DNA of 64,000 nucleotides from an uncultured Croceicoccus sp. (lineage in GTDB: Bacteria > Pseudomonadota > Alphaproteobacteria > Sphingomonadales > Sphingomonadaceae): assembly GCF_947496385.1 (NCBI RefSeq), contig NZ_CANMCP010000002.1, forward strand, positions 293,035 through 357,034, written 5' to 3'. The notes below the pieces were generated by a model, which had not been told where the DNA came from, made no database searches, and saw only the letters and a list, made by a program, of their open reading frames with translations. Shown piece by piece: positions 7,456-15,698 of this stretch (the first letter of the stretch is position 1; each line of letters opens with the position of its first letter). Position numbers and translations under genes: made by a program.

Positions 7456-9978
7456 TCAGAAGCGGTGGGACCATTGCATCGCGACGCCCTTATCCGCGGG
7501 GAAGTCGGCGATATGGCCGGGGTCGGTCCTGTAATAAAGGCTCGCCGCCATCTCACCCAGCACGGTGCGCCCGCGCCATGCGATCTCGGTCGCGATTTCC
7601 CGCCCGGTGGGTGCAAGCGCCAGCGTGCGAACGCCGAAAACCGCCTGCTCCCGGTCGTAATCCCACGATACCGGCAGGTTGAAACGCACGCCCCCACCCG
7701 TCACGCGCAGCGGTTGCGATAGGCGCAGGGCCAGCGCGTCGCCCGATCCGAAGACGCCCCGCCGTTCCAGATCCACGTTCCATGCATTGGCGGACAGGCG
7801 CGATCCCCCTGCCACCGCGCCCGATTCGCGGGCATGGGTAAAGGCATGCCGATAACCGCCGCCGAGCCGCCATCGATCGCCTATCCGCCAGCCGAACCCG
7901 CCATCCAGCATCACGCTATCGGCGCCGCCCTGCCCCAGTGCGGCGTGGAAACGGCTGCCCAGAATGGTGCGATCCTCTGCCATCCAGCCGAGCGAGAGGC
8001 CGATGTCGACATCCTTCCATTGCCGGTCGAGCGTCGCGGCAAAGCGCGTCATCCGGTCGGGCCGGACCCGCGCATCGCGCAACGCGTCGCGGTCGGGCAT
8101 CTGCCACAATGTCCCGCCCTCGGCGCTCAGCGTGAGGCCGAAATCGCCGAGTTCGCGGCGCAAGGCGAGCGCGGCATCGGTGCGCGCGATCACGCCAAGC
8201 TCGCCGCGCGCATCGCCCGCGATCATGAAGGCGGGCTGCTGCGCGCCTTGGAGCATCGCCTGCAATCCCTCCGCGCCTTGTCGGAACCCGAAGGCAACCT
8301 TGGTATCCGGCGCAAGCCGCGCCGATACGCCCGCGGCCAGGACCTGCGCCTGCCGGCCCTGCTCCTCGGTCAGGGTGAGGCGCGACACCGGGTCGGGCGC
8401 CTGTGTCGAATCGTTCGATATGGTAAAGCCCAAGGCGACTTTCCCGGCATCGAACGCCAGGTTGCGCGTCGTCCCCGCCATCGCGCGGTGCAGGCGCGGC
8501 GTCGGCGAGGCCTCCCGTAGCGAGGCGGCAAGATCCATCGCATAGGCACGGTCATATCCATCCAGAATCACCGCGCCCATCCGGGCACCTGCGGCCGCAT
8601 CGCCCATCGCCGTGCCGGTGGTCCCGCCGACGTCGCTCAAGCTGACCGGCGTGGCGGAACCGGCGAGCGTGGTCGCCCCCTGCGGCGCGAACGCCGCGGC
8701 GATGTCGAGCAGCCCGCGGCCATAGATGGCATCGGCACCCGGATCGCCCAGATCGCGCGCACTGTTGAGCAGAATCTCGACAATCTGATCGCCCGAAAGA
8801 TTGGGAAACGCCTGCGCCAGCAAGGCCACGGCGCCCGAAATCTGCGGCGCGGCAAAGCTGGTGCCCGACACGACATAGACAAAGCTCGTGCCGTCCTCCT
8901 CCGTCGTGAAAACCTCCCCGTTTTCATAGACGCAGCACACGCGCCCGCCCCGCGCGGAGAGAAAGGATGCGGCGAAACTTCCGGCCCGGTTGCTGAAATC
9001 CGAAATGCGATTGTCGGCATCGACCGACCCGGCAATGATAACGTTGGCGGGCGCCCCGCTCAACGTATCGGTGGCGAAGGGATCGGGATTGTCCGGGTCG
9101 ATATCCACGTCGGTGGAATCGCCGTCATTGCCCGCCGACACGACCACCACGACGCCCATGGCCGCCGCACGCGCCACCGCGTCGCGCACCTCGCGCCCCG
9201 CCCTGCCGCCGCCGAGCGAGAGATTGACCACCCGCGCGCCCGCGTCGGCGGCGCGATTGATGCCGGCGGCGATGGCCCGGTCGCCGAAGGTGCAACCGGT
9301 GGAGGGATCTTCGGGATCTTCGGTGGCGCAGCTGCCCGGCGTGTCGGCGCGCAGGGCGATGATCGTCGCATCATACGCGATGCCGATCACGCCTGTATCA
9401 TTGCGAGCCGCCGCCGCGACCAGTGCGACCTGCGTCCCGTGCCCGTCCTCTGATTCCAACCCGCGACCTCCGGCGACATCGGCGGATGCGGCGGACAGGC
9501 GCCCGGCAAATTCCGGATTGTCCGGGTCGATGCCGGTATCGACGATCCCGATCGCGACACCCTTGCCGGTCACGCCCTTCTGCCAGGCGGAGATGACATT
9601 ATGCTGCTCCGGCCCGTCCGAGCGGCGATATTCCGCCGTATCGAAATTGGTCGGCACCGGCGTGAAGGTCGGGGTCGGGGTTGGACTAGGAGTCGGTGTG
9701 GGCGTGGGCGTCGGGCTGGGCGCAGGCGTAGGCGTCGGGCTGGGCGCGGGTGTTGGCGTCGGCGTCGGCGTCGGCGTGGGCGTGGGTGCCGGCGTCGGCG
9801 CCGGGGTTGGCGCGGGACTGGGCGCAGGGCTCGGCGCGGGGGCTGGCGGCGGCGCGGGCGTGCTCGTCATGCCGCCACCACCGCTGCCGCACGCCACGAG
9901 CAGCATCGAGCCCGACAGCGCCCAAGCCCATTTGCCATGCCGCGAGGGCTGTGCGTTTCGACCCGGCATTCTCGTCAT
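7456..9978 (-). CDS. S8 subtilisin-like serine protease with lipobox, Pro-rich linker and beta-barrel-like C-terminus
   Basis: The 840-residue exported protease has a lipoprotein-type signal ending in the lipobox LVAC (Cys30), then GSGGGG and a linker of about 70 residues made almost only of Pro, Thr, Ala and Ser. The S8 catalytic triad is Asp147 (GIVDTGID), His180 (EDGHGTQV) and Ser374 (VSGTSFAAP). A spacer of about 150 residues leads to a C-terminal region of about 290 residues with alternating amphipathic strands, ending in Trp-Ser-His-Arg-Phe, as in autotransporter or outer-membrane barrels. It is thus probably a surface-anchored or self-displayed protease. The start is uncertain: ATG at 9978 or 9969; the longer upstream frame looks non-coding. 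Confidence 0.88.
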   Translation of the reverse strand: MTRMPGRNAQPSRHGKWAWALSGSMLLVACGSGGGGMTSTPAPPPAPAPSPAPSPAPTPAPTPAPTPTPTPTPTPTPAPSPTPTPAPSPTPTPTPTPSPTPTPTFTPVPTNFDTAEYRRSDGPEQHNVISAWQKGVTGKGVAIGIVDTGIDPDNPEFAGRLSAASADVAGGRGLESEDGHGTQVALVAAAARNDTGVIGIAYDATIIALRADTPGSCATEDPEDPSTGCTFGDRAIAAGINRAADAGARVVNLSLGGGRAGREVRDAVARAAAMGVVVVVSAGNDGDSTDVDIDPDNPDPFATDTLSGAPANVIIAGSVDADNRISDFSNRAGSFAASFLSARGGRVCCVYENGEVFTTEEDGTSFVYVVSGTSFAAPQISGAVALLAQAFPNLSGDQIVEILLNSARDLGDPGADAIYGRGLLDIAAAFAPQGATTLAGSATPVSLSDVGGTTGTAMGDAAAGARMGAVILDGYDRAYAMDLAASLREASPTPRLHRAMAGTTRNLAFDAGKVALGFTISNDSTQAPDPVSRLTLTEEQGRQAQVLAAGVSARLAPDTKVAFGFRQGAEGLQAMLQGAQQPAFMIAGDARGELGVIARTDAALALRRELGDFGLTLSAEGGTLWQMPDRDALRDARVRPDRMTRFAATLDRQWKDVDIGLSLGWMAEDRTILGSRFHAALGQGGADSVMLDGGFGWRIGDRWRLGGGYRHAFTHARESGAVAGGSRLSANAWNVDLERRGVFGSGDALALRLSQPLRVTGGGVRFNLPVSWDYDREQAVFGVRTLALAPTGREIATEIAWRGRTVLGEMAASLYYRTDPGHIADFPADKGVAMQWSHRF
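9655..9861 (-). repeat. low-complexity Pro-Thr/Pro-Ala dipeptide repeat region in the S8 protease gene
   Basis: About 207 bp of imperfect tandem 6-bp units encode alternating Pro-Thr, Pro-Ala and Pro-Ser. On the plus strand the unit reads like ggcgtc/ggcgtg. Such tracts are prone to slippage, so linker length probably varies between strains. The encoded segment is a stiff, extended spacer between the lipid-modified Cys and the protease domain. Confidence 0.9.
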
Positions 9979-10207
9979 GCGTTGTTTCGTCCCTGCCCCG
10001 TCTGCGTCTCTTCGATCCTTGCCCCGGCCTCCCTCCGCCCCATCGAAAGGTCGTCCGATCTTGCCGATAGCGCAGCGAGCGTGCATCGAAGCTGAACGAT
10101 GGCCTGCGTAACCGCCCTAGGCTCTTGTCCTGTCGCGATACGGGCGATAGGCGAACCATCGCAAACCATTGGCCCCACCGGGCCGTCGCCAGAGGATGCC
10201 GCCCATC

Positions 10208-11053
10208 ATGACCGATCACGCCGACCTGATATCGCAAATCGACGCCGCGTTCGAGGACCGCGCCAATGTCACGCCCGAAAGCGTCGACGTCCGCCGTCCG
10301 GTCGAGGCCGCGCTGCAAATGCTCGACAATGGCGAGGCGCGGGTGGCCGAACGCGGTGCCGATGGCGAATGGGTGGTGAACCAGTGGCTGAAAAAAGCGG
10401 TGCTGCTGTCCTTTCGCCTGAATGACAATGAAATCGTGCCGGACGGTTCGGGCGGCGCGCCCGCCTATGACAAGGTGCCGTCGAAATTCGCCGGATGGAC
10501 CGATGCGCGTTTCGAAGAAGCCGGTTTCCGGGTCGTCCCCGGCGCCGTCGCGCGGCGGGGCAGCCATATCGGCAAGGGCGTCGTGCTCATGCCCAGCTTC
10601 GTCAATATCGGCGCGTTCGTCGACGAAGGCGCGATGATCGACACCTGGGCGACCGTCGGCAGCTGTGCGCAGATCGGCAAGAACGTGCATCTGTCGGGCG
10701 GCGCGGGCATTGGCGGCGTGCTCGAACCGTTGCAGGCGGATCCGGTCATCATCGAGGACGGCGCCTTCATCGGTGCGCGTTCCGAAGTGGCCGAGGGCGT
10801 GCGCGTGGGCGAAGGCGCGGTTCTTTCCATGGGCGTGTATCTGGGCGCATCGACCCGCATCGTCGACCGTGCGACGGGCGCGGTGCACACAGGCTACGTT
10901 CCGCCCTATTCCGTGGTCGTGCCGGGCACCATGCCGGGCAAGCCGCTGCCCGACGGGAGCGAGGGGCCGTCGCTCTATTGCGCGGTCATCGTGAAAACCG
11001 TGGATGCGCAGACCCGCGGCAAGACCGCGATCAACGAGTTGCTGCGCCCGTAA
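10208..11053 (+). CDS. dapD: 2,3,4,5-tetrahydropyridine-2,6-dicarboxylate N-succinyltransferase
   Basis: DapD succinylates tetrahydrodipicolinate in the lysine/meso-diaminopimelate pathway. The 281-residue protein has the N-terminal helical domain ([17 protein letters not shown]) and a left-handed beta-helix of hexapeptide repeats (about residues 105-240: [47 protein letters not shown]). The ATG at 10208 (MTDHADL) gives the family start. Divergent from the S8 protease gene; no operon partner is evident. Confidence 0.97.
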   Translation: MTDHADLISQIDAAFEDRANVTPESVDVRRPVEAALQMLDNGEARVAERGADGEWVVNQWLKKAVLLSFRLNDNEIVPDGSGGAPAYDKVPSKFAGWTDARFEEAGFRVVPGAVARRGSHIGKGVVLMPSFVNIGAFVDEGAMIDTWATVGSCAQIGKNVHLSGGAGIGGVLEPLQADPVIIEDGAFIGARSEVAEGVRVGEGAVLSMGVYLGASTRIVDRATGAVHTGYVPPYSVVVPGTMPGKPLPDGSEGPSLYCAVIVKTVDAQTRGKTAINELLRP

Positions 11054-11081
11054 CACGCAGGCGCAGATCCATGGCGGCGGA

Positions 11082-11107
11082 GGAACGAAACCGCGCCGTC
11101 ATGCGTT
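11082..11107 (+). promoter_or_regulatory. EcfG-type (general stress response) promoter
   Basis: A perfect match to the alphaproteobacterial sigma-EcfG consensus: GGAAC at 11082-11086, 17 nt spacer, CGTT at 11104-11107. It lies 84 nt upstream of the start of a five-gene run of small stress-type genes (11192-12688). Two further perfect copies occur within 5.5 kb. Consensus known from Sphingomonas and Methylobacterium; activity here is inferred. Confidence 0.75.
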
Positions 11108-11191
11108 CGAATACCACTGTTATAAATCCCTGACAGGCCGTATCGCTGGGCGGGGATCAGACTTCAATCTTGGACAGGAGCCTCAAATACC

Positions 11192-11491
11192 ATGGAACGC
11201 CACGGCGAAGAAGTTGACGTATCGACCACCGAAGCGCGCGCGGGATCGACGCCGCATATCGTGCGCTGGGTGCTGATCATCAGCCTCGTTTTGATCGTGG
11301 GCGGCATGTCGGCCATCTGGATTTTCGGCGCGGCCACGACCGAGGATGATGTCGCCAGCGGCACTGCCCCCGAACAGCCTGTCCTGCCCGCCGGCGCCGC
11401 CGCGCCGAATGAGCCTGGCGATGCGTCCGATACCGCGATCCCCGGCGTCGGCACCGAGGGCGAGGAACCGGAGATGGTCGACCCGCAATAA
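11192..11491 (+). CDS. single-pass membrane protein, unknown function
   Basis: The 99-residue protein has a short cytoplasmic N-terminus, one transmembrane helix at about residues 24-46 (IVRWVLIISLVLIVGGMSAI) and a disordered, acidic, Pro/Ala/Glu-rich tail. No family is recognised. An AGGAG motif lies 12 nt before the ATG. It is the first gene after an EcfG-type promoter and 17 bp upstream of the DUF2945 gene, so a role in the general stress response is inferred from position only. Confidence 0.7.
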   Translation: MERHGEEVDVSTTEARAGSTPHIVRWVLIISLVLIVGGMSAIWIFGAATTEDDVASGTAPEQPVLPAGAAAPNEPGDASDTAIPGVGTEGEEPEMVDPQ

Positions 11492-11508
11492 CGAAAGGAG
11501 CCGGCATC

Positions 11509-11733
11509 ATGGCCGAGAACAAGTTTCAGAAAGACCAGTATGTCGCGTGGAACTGGGGCAACGGCACCGCGAAGGAACAGGTAAAGGAGCGTTTCGAGCG
11601 TGACGTGGAACGCACGCTCAAGGGCTCCAAGGTCAAGAAGAACGGCACCGAGGACAATCCTGCCTATCTCATCAAGCAGGAAGACGGTGACGAGGTTCTG
11701 AAACTCGGGTCCGAGCTTGAGGCGGCGAACTGA
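11509..11733 (+). CDS. DUF2945 / HVA1-type TUDOR-like domain protein
   Basis: A 74-residue protein with the DUF2945 (hypervirulence-associated TUDOR domain) pattern: F-x-K-x-D-x-V-x-W-N-W-G-x-G near residues 5-19 and DNPAYLIKQEDGDEVLKLGSEL at the end. Members are small stress-associated proteins in many bacteria and fungi; molecular role unknown. A strong AAGGAG ribosome-binding site lies 8 nt upstream. Its TGA and the next gene's ATG share one base, pointing to coupled translation. Confidence 0.88.
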   Translation: MAENKFQKDQYVAWNWGNGTAKEQVKERFERDVERTLKGSKVKKNGTEDNPAYLIKQEDGDEVLKLGSELEAAN

Positions 11734-11915
11734 TGCCGGCAAAATCCAAGGCACAGCAGAAGGCCGCCGGCGCGGCCCTTTCGGCAAAGCGCGGCGAGAC
11801 GAAAGTCTCCGACCTTCAGGGCGCGTCGAAGGACATGTACGATTCCATGTCGGAGGACGAGCTGGAGGATTTCGCCTCCACCGACCGGAAAGACCTTCCC
11901 GAAAAGAAGGACTGA
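11733..11915 (+). CDS. DUF3008 family protein
   Basis: The 60-residue protein begins MPAKSKAQQKAAGAALSAKR, the signature of DUF3008, and ends with a conserved DMYDSMSEDELEDFAST segment followed by a charged tail. These tiny proteins are widespread and often stress-induced; function unknown. The N-terminal half is basic, the C-terminal half acidic. It overlaps the DUF2945 stop by one base and is followed 6 bp later by the DUF3140 gene. Confidence 0.9.
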   Translation: MPAKSKAQQKAAGAALSAKRGETKVSDLQGASKDMYDSMSEDELEDFASTDRKDLPEKKD

Positions 11916-11921
11916 CCCGCG

Positions 11922-12251
11922 GTGGACGACGACGAGAAGAAGGAATGCCGCAAGCAATTCGGCGACTGCGTGAACATGCAGCCCAAGGAGCTTGAGGAAT
12001 GGCTCGACACCGACGAATCGAAATCGGTCGGTGACAGCGATGGCGGCGAAAGCACCGGCCATCGTTCGGGCCGCCGCATCGTCGAGATCAAGCGCCGCAA
12101 TGTCGATGAACTCACCGATGCCGATTACGACCATATGCAGAAGGTAATCGGCTACATCCATCGCCACCTGGAACAGCGGCCCGATGGCGATGTCGAGGAT
12201 ACGAACTGGCGCTATTCGCTCATGAACTGGGGGCATGATCCGCTGAAATGA
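11922..12251 (+). CDS. DUF3140 family protein
   Basis: A 109-residue acidic protein with a GTG start at 11922. Features of DUF3140 are the N-terminal metal-like CRKQFGDCVNMQPKELEEWL segment with Ser/Asp-rich linker, the GRRIVEIKRRNVDELTDADYDH stretch in the middle and the terminal YSLMNWGHDPLK. Role unknown; the family is often found with other small stress genes. The stop overlaps the ATG of the DUF1810 gene (ATGA). Confidence 0.82.
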   Translation: MDDDEKKECRKQFGDCVNMQPKELEEWLDTDESKSVGDSDGGESTGHRSGRRIVEIKRRNVDELTDADYDHMQKVIGYIHRHLEQRPDGDVEDTNWRYSLMNWGHDPLK

Positions 12252-12688
12252 GCGGGTCTGCATCCGCGCTCACCCGCTTTGTCGAGGCACAGGACAGCAT
12301 TTACGAACGTGCGCTTGGCGAATTGCGCGATGGGGCGAAGCGGTCCCACTGGATGTGGTTCGTCTTTCCGCAGATTGCCGGCTTGGGCCACAGCGCGATG
12401 GCGCGCCGCTATGCCATTGCCGATGCGGCGGAGGCGCGCGCCTATCTGCGGCACGATGTGCTCGGCCCGCGCCTCATCGCATGCACCGATGCCGTTCTCG
12501 ATTGGGCGGGACGACGCGGCGCGGTGGAGATCATGGGCGAAGTCGATGCGATGAAACTGCGCAGTTCGATGACCCTGTTCGAGGCGTACAGCGATACGCC
12601 GACGACCGGCCAACGCTTTGGCGCGGTAATCGACGCATTTTACGATGGGCAGCGCGACGCGGCGACCCGCGCGCGCCTCGGCCTATAA
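12248..12688 (+). CDS. DUF1810 family protein
   Basis: The 146-residue protein matches DUF1810: FVEAQDSIYERALGELRDGA, the hallmark SHWMWFVFPQIAGLGHS, and MKLRSSMTLFEA. DUF1810 is all-helical and, from memory, distantly related to NADAR/ADP-ribose-type or YbiA-like biology in some fusions, but no activity can be assigned. It is the last gene of the run starting at 11192. Its stop (12686-12688) overlaps by a few bases the original end of the convergent DUF72 gene. Confidence 0.9.
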   Translation: MSGSASALTRFVEAQDSIYERALGELRDGAKRSHWMWFVFPQIAGLGHSAMARRYAIADAAEARAYLRHDVLGPRLIACTDAVLDWAGRRGAVEIMGEVDAMKLRSSMTLFEAYSDTPTTGQRFGAVIDAFYDGQRDAATRARLGL

Positions 12689-13468
12689 ACGTTCGGCGAG
12701 GGCAATTGCGGCGGCAGGTGCGCGTTCCTTCGCCCCGTCGATGACGAAAACATAGACGTCGTCCATAGCCCCCATGCGCGCCGGGGTGATCCGGTTGACG
12801 CCATTGGGAGCGACCCCCTGGTCCTAATCCGCCGCGATACGGGCCATGTCGTCCAGCGCCGCATCCTCATATCCGGCGGCAAGGTCGGACCGCGCCCCCT
12901 TCAACCGCATATAGCCAAGCCCACCCGAAAGATCGGCAATCGCCAGCCCGCCCGGCCCGTCGACATAGGCGATGGCAATATCGTACGCCCGCGCCAGATC
13001 GACAAATTCGGCGCAGCGGAAGCTGTCATGCTGCACCTCCATCACGTGCCGCAGCGGCAGGCCGTCCCGTTCGCGGGGGATAAGCGCGAAAAACGCAGCC
13101 AGATCCTCGGCATCGAACGCGCGGTAATCGGGCAATTGCCACAGGATCGGGCCCAGCGCATCGCCCAGCTCGGTCAACCCCTGCGCAAAGAACCGCTCGA
13201 CCGCTTCGCCCGCGTCGGCGAGCTTGCGGCGATTGCAGATATAGCGCGATGCCTTGAGCGCGAAAACGAAACCGTCGGGCACATCCGCGCGCCATTCGGC
13301 GAACGTTTCAGGCTTTTGCAAACGGTAATAGGTCCCGTTCACCTCAATCGCGGAGAGCTGCCGCGACGCGAAATGCAGTTCCTTGCGGCGGGGCAGATCG
13401 TCGGGATAGAACACGCCCCCGCGCCAACCGCCAAAGCGCCAGCCGCCGATGCCTGTTCGAACGCTCAT
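12683..13468 (-). pseudogene. DUF72 (YecE-like) protein gene interrupted by an in-frame amber codon
   Basis: The first 214 codons encode a DUF72 protein: GIGGWRFGGWRGGVFYP at the start, IEVNGTYYRLQKPETFAEW, FALKASRYICNRRKL and LGPILWQLPD. A TAG at 12824-12826 stops it. Without any frame change the next codons read on as DQGVAPNGVNRITPARMGAM and then DDVYVFVIDGAKERAPAAAI, the typical DUF72 C-terminus, to a TAG at 12683-12685. The full length would be 261 residues. The family often has Trp at the interrupted site, so TGG to TAG is the simplest event. It could be a real nonsense mutation, amber readthrough or a sequencing error. Confidence 0.85.
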
Positions 13469-13488
13469 GGCTGCGCTATGCCCCGGCG

Positions 13489-13923
13489 ATGGATAGGACG
13501 CGCCCCATTCGGCAAGGGAGAGGCAGGACCGCGGCGCGGTGGCTGCTCGCGCTTGCGTATTTCGTGGCGGGGGTGCTTCACCTCGCGGCGCCGGCGCCGT
13601 TTCTCGGCATCATGCCCGATGTGGTGCCCTGGCCCGAGGCGGTCGTGGCGTTGACGGGAATTGCCGAAATTCTCGGTGCGATCGGCATGGTGCAACCCGT
13701 GTCCGGCCGCCTGCGGAAGGCGGCGGCGGTCGGGCTTGCGCTTTATGCCGTGTGCGTGTTTCCGGCCAATATCAACCATTTCGCCATGGACATGGGCCTC
13801 GCGGATCACGGGCTTGGCCTTGCCTATCACCTGCCGCGCATGGTGGCGCAGCCGGTGCTGGTCTGGCTGGCATTGTGGTCCGGCGGCGTCATGGACTGGC
13901 CATGGCGCCGCCGGACCGGGTAG
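13489..13923 (+). CDS. DoxX-like integral membrane protein
   Basis: The 144-residue protein has four predicted transmembrane helices (about residues 17-38, 48-68, 76-96 and 110-132) and the DoxX-family pattern: LALAYFVAGVLHLAAP, VALTGIAEILGAIGMV and ALYAVCVFPANINH. DoxX-like proteins are often linked to redox or membrane stress; no activity is assigned. It is divergent from the DUF72 gene, with 20 bp between starts, and convergent with SWIB. Confidence 0.85.
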   Translation: MDRTRPIRQGRGRTAARWLLALAYFVAGVLHLAAPAPFLGIMPDVVPWPEAVVALTGIAEILGAIGMVQPVSGRLRKAAAVGLALYAVCVFPANINHFAMDMGLADHGLGLAYHLPRMVAQPVLVWLALWSGGVMDWPWRRRTG

Positions 13924-13933
13924 GTGCGGGCAA

Positions 13934-14185
13934 TCAGCCCAGATGCTTCGAGACCTGCGCAGTCATCTTGAACATCGAGATCTTCTCGGTCCCGATGACC
14001 TTGCCGAGCTTTTCATCAGGCTCGATCATGCGCTTGTCATCCGCGGCCTGAAGATCGTGCTTCTTGATATATTCCCACACCTTCGCGGTCACTTCGCCGC
14101 GCGGCAGTGGCCCCTTGCCGACGATCGCTTCGAGATCCTCCGAAACGGCGACGGGCTTGTTGATAGCGTTATTCTTGGCAGCCAT
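13934..14185 (-). CDS. SWIB/MDM2 domain protein
   Basis: An 83-residue stand-alone SWIB domain: LEAIVGKGPLPRGEVTAKVW, EYIKKHDLQ, DDKRMIEPDEKLGKVIG and MFKMTAQVSKHL. In bacteria this domain occurs alone or fused to topoisomerase I and in chlamydiae; chromatin-associated in eukaryotes. A nucleoid or DNA-topology role is possible but unproven. It lies 51 bp downstream of the YbhB-like gene on the same strand and may share its EcfG-type promoter. Confidence 0.93.
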   Translation of the reverse strand: MAAKNNAINKPVAVSEDLEAIVGKGPLPRGEVTAKVWEYIKKHDLQAADDKRMIEPDEKLGKVIGTEKISMFKMTAQVSKHLG

Positions 14186-14236
14186 GTGCTGATCCTCTCG
14201 TTCGGGCGTCCTGATCGGAACCGCCCCTTGTGAATG

Positions 14237-14815
14237 TCAATCGTGGTCGTCGCCGTCTTCGCGGGCATAGGTTCCCGTCAGGACGGCCGCGGCGAGCACG
14301 TGCCCTTCCATCTGGCGAACCAGATCTGAACGGCCCGCGCCCGGCGGCAACGCCAGCGGCATGTCGACCGCGTAAAGCTGGAACACGTAATCATGGCTCC
14401 CGTGGCCCGTGGGCGGGTCGGGGAGCAGCCATTCGGCCTTCATGTAGGAATTCTTGCCGACCTTGGGCGGCGTTTCGCCTTCGAGCAGCTTGCCCCGCTG
14501 CGGCGCGAGGCCCCACACGAGCCAGTGACAGAACGGTTCGGCGCCCGGCGCATCGGGATCCTCGACGATGAGCACGAGCTCCTGCGTGCTGGGCGGCGGA
14601 TCGCTCCACTCCAGCGGCGGTGCGACGGCATCTTCCTCGTCGGCGGTGAACGAGGGGTCCAGCGCGGCGCCATCCTGAAACGCGGGGGATTTCAGCGTGA
14701 AGCCCTTGGCTCCCAGCACATTCTCCCCGCCGAGACGGGCAATGGTCAGCTTGGCATGGCCGGCACGCACATTTTTAAGCGCAGAGCCCAGCCAGGCGGG
14801 TACTTTTTCAAGCAT
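14237..14815 (-). CDS. YbhB/YbcL family (PEBP, Raf-kinase-inhibitor-like) protein
   Basis: The 192-residue protein is a phosphatidylethanolamine-binding-protein fold member: LKSPAFQDGAALDPSF, the ligand-site motifs LVLIVEDPDAP and CHWLVWGL, and GSHDYVFQLYAVD. An N-terminal part of about 30 residues precedes the domain. I chose the ATG at 14815 (MLEKVPAW). No secretion signal. An EcfG-type promoter lies 66 nt upstream, suggesting induction in the general stress response. Confidence 0.9.
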   Translation of the reverse strand: MLEKVPAWLGSALKNVRAGHAKLTIARLGGENVLGAKGFTLKSPAFQDGAALDPSFTADEEDAVAPPLEWSDPPPSTQELVLIVEDPDAPGAEPFCHWLVWGLAPQRGKLLEGETPPKVGKNSYMKAEWLLPDPPTGHGSHDYVFQLYAVDMPLALPPGAGRSDLVRQMEGHVLAAAVLTGTYAREDGDDHD

Positions 14816-14880
14816 CGGGTTCGATTCTCCAACAGACAATGCCGCCACGTACGGGGACGCCCGCGACTTTCGAACCCATC

Positions 14881-14906
14881 AACGGTTTGTAGCCCCGGTC
14901 CGTTCC
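14881..14906 (-). promoter_or_regulatory. EcfG-type promoter upstream of the YbhB-like gene
   Basis: On the minus strand GGAAC (14906-14902), a 17-nt spacer and CGTT (14884-14881) match the sigma-EcfG consensus exactly. The -10 element is 66 nt before the ATG at 14815. It would also serve the SWIB gene if the two are co-transcribed. Confidence 0.75.
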
Positions 14907-14940
14907 GGTCATTTCGAGCGTCCCTCATGGAGGAACGCGA

Positions 14941-14977
14941 AAAGCATGCCCCCGCCGTCATCCGGCGGGGGCGTGCC
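14941..14977 (-). terminator. intrinsic terminator of the cold-shock gene
   Basis: A 14-bp stem (one G-T pair) with loop of 5 nt spans 14946-14978; arms are rich in G and C (GCCCCCGCCG and its complement). Read on the minus strand the hairpin is followed by TTTT (14944-14941), and it begins soon after the cold-shock stop codon at 14985. Confidence 0.8.
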
Positions 14978-14984
14978 AGGGGGA

Positions 14985-15191
14985 TCACGCCTCGGTGAGG
15001 TTGATCGCAGCCTTCTTGCCGTTACGGCCGGTTTCGACTTCGTAGTTCAGGCGCTGATCACGCTCCAGCGTGTGCATGCCGGCGGCCTGCACCGCGGAGA
15101 TGTGGACGAAGCTGTCTTCGCCGCCATCTTCGGGCTGAATGAAGCCATAACCTTTTTCGGTGTTGAAGAATTTGACTGTACCAGTGGGCAT
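14985..15191 (-). CDS. cold-shock domain protein (CspA family)
   Basis: A 68-residue single cold-shock domain with RNP1 (KGYGFIQPE) and RNP2 (DSFVHIS) nucleic-acid-binding motifs after MPTGTVKFFN. It should bind single-stranded RNA or DNA as an RNA chaperone. A strong terminator follows, so it is probably monocistronic. The 5-prime region to the next gene is about 210 bp, long enough for a regulatory leader as in cspA, but I see no defined element. Confidence 0.96.
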   Translation of the reverse strand: MPTGTVKFFNTEKGYGFIQPEDGGEDSFVHISAVQAAGMHTLERDQRLNYEVETGRNGKKAAINLTEA

Positions 15192-15402
15192 AGATGTTTC
15201 CTTTCCAGAAACGATAGGTTTCCGCCCCGCAAAATCGCGGGCCGGGTCGTGCGTCATGTCGTCAAGAGAAAGGAAGTTGTCGTCAGAGGCGAGTTTTTGG
15301 CCCGACCGGCACCGATATATCCGTCGCAATTGTGACGTCAGCGATTGCATGGGTAGCACGCCCGCGCCCGTTCCGGCAAACGCATTCGGCGAACAGGGCC
15401 CA

Positions 15403-15608
15403 TCATTCGTCGCGATTGCGCCGGCCGTCCGGCTCCTCCGCGACGCCTTTGAACGGCTCGCCGTCCGATTTCTGCTCCAGAACTGGCCCGCGGTGGCGCT
15501 GCCCTCTTCGCGGTCGCGCTTGGTCCAGCGTTTCGTCTGCGGGTTCCGCACCTGCGTGCGGTCGTCGATGGAACCGGCGCGGTGTCCCTTCCCCGTGTTC
15601 GTCGCCAT
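15403..15608 (-). pseudogene. small conserved basic protein gene with a single-base frameshift
   Basis: The gene starts at 15608 with MATNTGKGHRAGSIDDRTQV and continues RNPQTKRWTKRDREEG to Gln-Phe at codon 43. From 15479 the sensible sequence is in another frame: (x)EQKSDGEPFKGVAEEPDGRR up to a stop at 15403. Restoring one base at 15479/15480 gives a 68-residue protein with GQF-x-EQK, the arrangement I remember for small sphingomonad proteins of this kind (TGKG...RTQ...KRD...GQF(M)(D/E)QK...PFKGV). Function unknown. A true 1-nt deletion or a sequencing error are both possible. Confidence 0.7.
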
Positions 15609-15635
15609 GGCTGTATCCCGTCCTTTTCACATAAC

Positions 15636-15669
15636 AAGAAGGGCGGGCCTGTGCATACAGGCCCGCCCC
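15636..15669 (-). terminator. intrinsic terminator after the fasciclin gene
   Basis: A perfect inverted repeat (GGGCGGGCCTGT, loop GCAT, complement; 15641-15668) lies 30 bp after the fasciclin stop. On the minus strand it is followed by TTCTTGTTATG, a T-rich tail. It separates the fasciclin gene from the frameshifted small gene. Confidence 0.8.
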
Positions 15670-15698
15670 TTGGCAAATCATCGTTCCGTAATGCGCGA

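Noticed and set aside
9655-9861. Tandem repeat as CRISPR or VNTR array
   Set aside because: Units are 6 bp, uninterrupted by spacers and in frame; they simply encode the Pro-rich linker.
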